This document shows positions 9,375-11,303 of a stretch of 11,303 nt of DNA, piece after piece. Source of the DNA: Neolecta irregularis DAH-3. Its lineage: Eukaryota; Ascomycota; Neolectomycetes; Neolectales; Neolectaceae. Below the pieces are notes generated by a model. It saw only the letters and a program-made list of their open reading frames with translations. It was not told the DNA's origin and did not search any database. Made by a program: the position numbers and the translations under genes. Position 1 is the stretch's first letter, and the number at the start of each line of letters is the position of its first letter. Location of the stretch: NCBI GenBank assembly GCA_001929475.1, contig LXFE01003926.1:1-11303 (forward strand), written 5' to 3'.

Positions 9375-10952
9375 ATGGCCTTCAATCACTACGCCGTCCC
9401 ACACGACTCCCAGGCGCTGCGTGGACAGCTGCAGGAACAGGTCCGCCAGGGTCAGCGTCCCGGCCCAAAATCTAAATCCACCTCCGTCACAACTGCTCTG
9501 TGGGAAGACGAGGGCACAGTCGTCTTCCAGGTCGACCGAGACGGCGCTGTCGTAGCTCGCCGCGAGGGTATTTTGCTGAAGGCAACACTCTCCGCTTACT
9601 CAAGACAACGACTTTATCAACGGCACAAAGCTGCTCAATGTCACCGGGATGAGCCGCGGCCGCCGCGACGGAATCCTCAAAGGCGAAAAGGAACGATACG
9701 TTATCAAGGTCGGAGCGATGCATTTGAAAGGCGTATGGTATTTTTCCCCCCTCACTAAAGCATTGCTCACTCCAGGGTCCCGTATCATCGCGCACTGTTC
9801 CTCGCATGTCGAGAAAACATCGTCGAGTATTTGTACCCGCTCTTTCACAACCACATCAAACAGTTCTGTTTCGAAAGAAACAACCGGGAACATACCCACG
9901 CCATGATCCAAGCCTGTCAAAATCGCCCAATCAGACCAGACTCGAGGCGCTCTTTACAATCCGTCCTTGCTCACTCACCCTTGCAAAATCCTCCAAATAT
10001 CCCGACACCGCCGGGGACCTCGGTCGGTGTCACAAATGCTATTGCGCATGATAATTGGAATTCTGATTGGTCCGGGAACTCCGGTGCGCTAGTCCATCAC
10101 GCTCCCCAGACTCCCCTACATACTCCTCCACAGGAATTGACCGACTCACGAGTTAGTATGCAACAACAACCGCAGCGCGTCGATCTGGAAAGATTCGGCC
10201 TTATCCATCAGCAGATCCTTGATTCAAGAAACCAAATGTCGCAGCAATTCATCTCTCCGCAGTATCGCGACTTTAACCCCTCCGGCTTAGAGCAGGCTTT
10301 TATCTTTTCCGAGCCCTTTGAGCTTGCTCCTCCTCCAGCTGATCCTGCGCAACTCGACCCTCTGGATCCAACGCAGTTGGAAGATGAAGACCCGCCGGAA
10401 GAGGACACAGAAACGCCAGACAGCAATCGCAGCAGTGAAATTCCCCCGACTATTACCAACTTTCATGATAATTCTTCCCCCTTCAACAACCAACCTGGAT
10501 TCCAACAGGTCCCCGCGTACTTTAGCCAGCACTTTCCTCCAGAATTTGCTCCATCGACTCCACAGTCTCATTCCCTTCAGTCACAGCAAGAACCACCGTT
10601 TCACGCCACATTAGGCCGTGACCGGTCCCAAATCTCAGCCGATACATATATATGTCCCCGTCCTCCACCCCATCAACGAAGCCAGTCTGAAATAATTCCA
10701 CCAACAAATAATTGGTCTGTCTGGACACCCCCATGTCCTCCTCTTTCCCGAAAACGTAATTCGTCATCGTATACCGAAGACGCAGCACTCATCAACCTGC
10801 ACGTCGCAGAATTCGACAACAAGAGAAGAAAAACAAATGTTGACGTAAATACCAATCCTTCTACAAAAGAAGAATCAGCACCACTCCTTCTCCTCGATTC
10901 TCAGTTTCCGCCATATGTAAGAGACTCGACCTCCTCCCATCGCTCCATTTAA
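9375..10952 (+). CDS. stuA: APSES-domain transcription factor, StuA type
   Basis: APSES proteins are fungal bHLH-like DNA-binding regulators of development, sporulation and morphogenesis. The model is join(9375..9567, 9605..9737, 9776..10952), 1503 nt, 500 residues, with introns of 37 and 38 nt inside the APSES domain. The domain spans about 37-140 and reads [85 protein letters not shown]. The rest is Pro/Gln/Ser-rich and disordered, with an acidic patch ([15 protein letters not shown]) and a basic NKRRKTNV at about 457-464, placed like the C-terminal nuclear signal of StuA. The ATG at 9375 has G at -3 and +4; the in-frame ATG at 9324 would add 17 residues but has weaker context. Only about 36 residues precede the domain, short for StuA, and a further 5' exon is possible. 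There are no ankyrin repeats, which argues against the Mbp1/Swi4 class. Confidence 0.92.
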
Positions 10953-11042
10953 AAAAAGACTATATCTCTCTATTTCATTTCTTATTTCGGGGTCTTTTAT
11001 CTTGTTCGTCTTGGTTTCTTTGGGCTTTTTCTTCATATCATG

Positions 11043-11050
11043 TTACGTCA
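11043..11050. promoter_or_regulatory. CRE-like site TTACGTCA
   Basis: TTACGTCA is the reverse complement of TGACGTAA, the ATF/CREB-type bZIP site. It lies 12 bases from an E-box palindrome. Function is inferred from sequence only. Confidence 0.4.
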
Positions 11051-11062
11051 GGGTGGTCTGTT

Positions 11063-11072
11063 GTCACGTGAC
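11063..11072. promoter_or_regulatory. E-box palindrome GTCACGTGAC
   Basis: A perfect 10-base palindrome with the CACGTG core, matching the RTCACGTG preference of Cbf1-type bHLH factors. It is the kind of site seen in fungal promoters, which supports a promoter in this tail. Function is inferred. Confidence 0.45.
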
Positions 11073-11303
11073 CAGTCATATAATGCATTCACAAGCATAA
11101 GATACAATTCTGGTGGGGGTCGTGGGGGTAGTAGCATTTTGTAGACGAGTATATTTCCTTTTTTTCTTTTTCCCTGTTTTTTCTTTTTTTCTTTTTTTTT
11201 TAATTGTGGAAACAAGTATTTCTTATCTTGTGGATTTTTAGTGGAATATGTGGAGCGCAATTCTTCTGTCATCGGCTCGCTTTCTGTTTGTTTGTGCTTT
11301 TTT

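Larger units (their letters stand above)
10953..11303. other. 3' flank of APSES gene, possible promoter of next gene
   Basis: This 351-base tail should begin with the APSES 3' UTR. It has two transcription-factor-like palindromes listed separately and a 48-base tract at 11154..11201 that is all T or C except one G. Such T/C tracts are common just upstream of fungal transcription starts, so the promoter of a plus-strand gene beyond the right edge is possible. The minus-strand open frame across it is lysine-rich only because it reads the T tract, and is not called. Confidence 0.45.

Noticed and set aside
11048-11272. Minus-strand lysine-rich open frame
   Set aside because: Its lysine run is the complement of a T/C tract; there is no family resemblance and it overlaps likely regulatory sites.
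1-11303. Biosynthetic cluster, toxin, virus-derived or defence system
   Set aside because: The recognised genes are unrelated housekeeping and regulatory genes with no synthase, viral, toxin or immune-receptor domains.

Overview
This window is nuclear DNA of a filamentous ascomycete (Pezizomycotina). The evidence is a fungal-type PEX16, an APSES (StuA-type) transcription factor, tightly packed genes on both strands and many small GT-AG introns. Species or order cannot be told from the sequence. I reconstructed five protein-coding genes exon by exon. All five spliced models keep frame, and four match well-known families. Spliced coding sequence is 6990 of 11303 bases. No rRNA, tRNA or CRISPR array was seen.

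Layout from left to right: (1) PEX16, minus strand, 289..1527, six exons, a peroxisome biogenesis factor. (2) A USP36/Dot4-type ubiquitin-specific protease, minus strand, 1839..3562, five exons. (3) TRM9, plus strand, 3616..4385, four exons, the wobble-uridine tRNA methyltransferase; its ATG lies only 53 bases from the ATG of the divergent protease gene. (4) A 680-base convergent spacer without a recognisable gene. (5) A 15-exon, 743-residue protein of unknown function, minus strand, 5066..7867, probably a fungus-specific conserved family with a KH-like segment. (6) A 135-bp miniature inverted-repeat transposable element (MITE), 7878..8012, flanked by TA, inserted 10 bases upstream of that gene's ATG. 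(7) About 1.3 kb of upstream or leader DNA with at least one short upstream ORF. (8) A StuA-type APSES regulator, plus strand, 9375..10952, three exons. (9) A 351-base tail with a CRE-like site, a perfect E-box palindrome and a long T/C tract.

The genes do not form a pathway. They are ordinary housekeeping and regulatory genes side by side, each probably with its own promoter, except that the protease and TRM9 must share 53 bases or use each other's coding sequence. The two most unusual features are the intron population (28 introns inferred, 31 to 52 nt, mean about 40, nine of them exactly 38 nt) and the heavily split unknown gene with the MITE at its 5' edge. Because the exons are so finely divided, simple ORF reading makes several genes look broken. 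All such apparent breaks are explained by introns.
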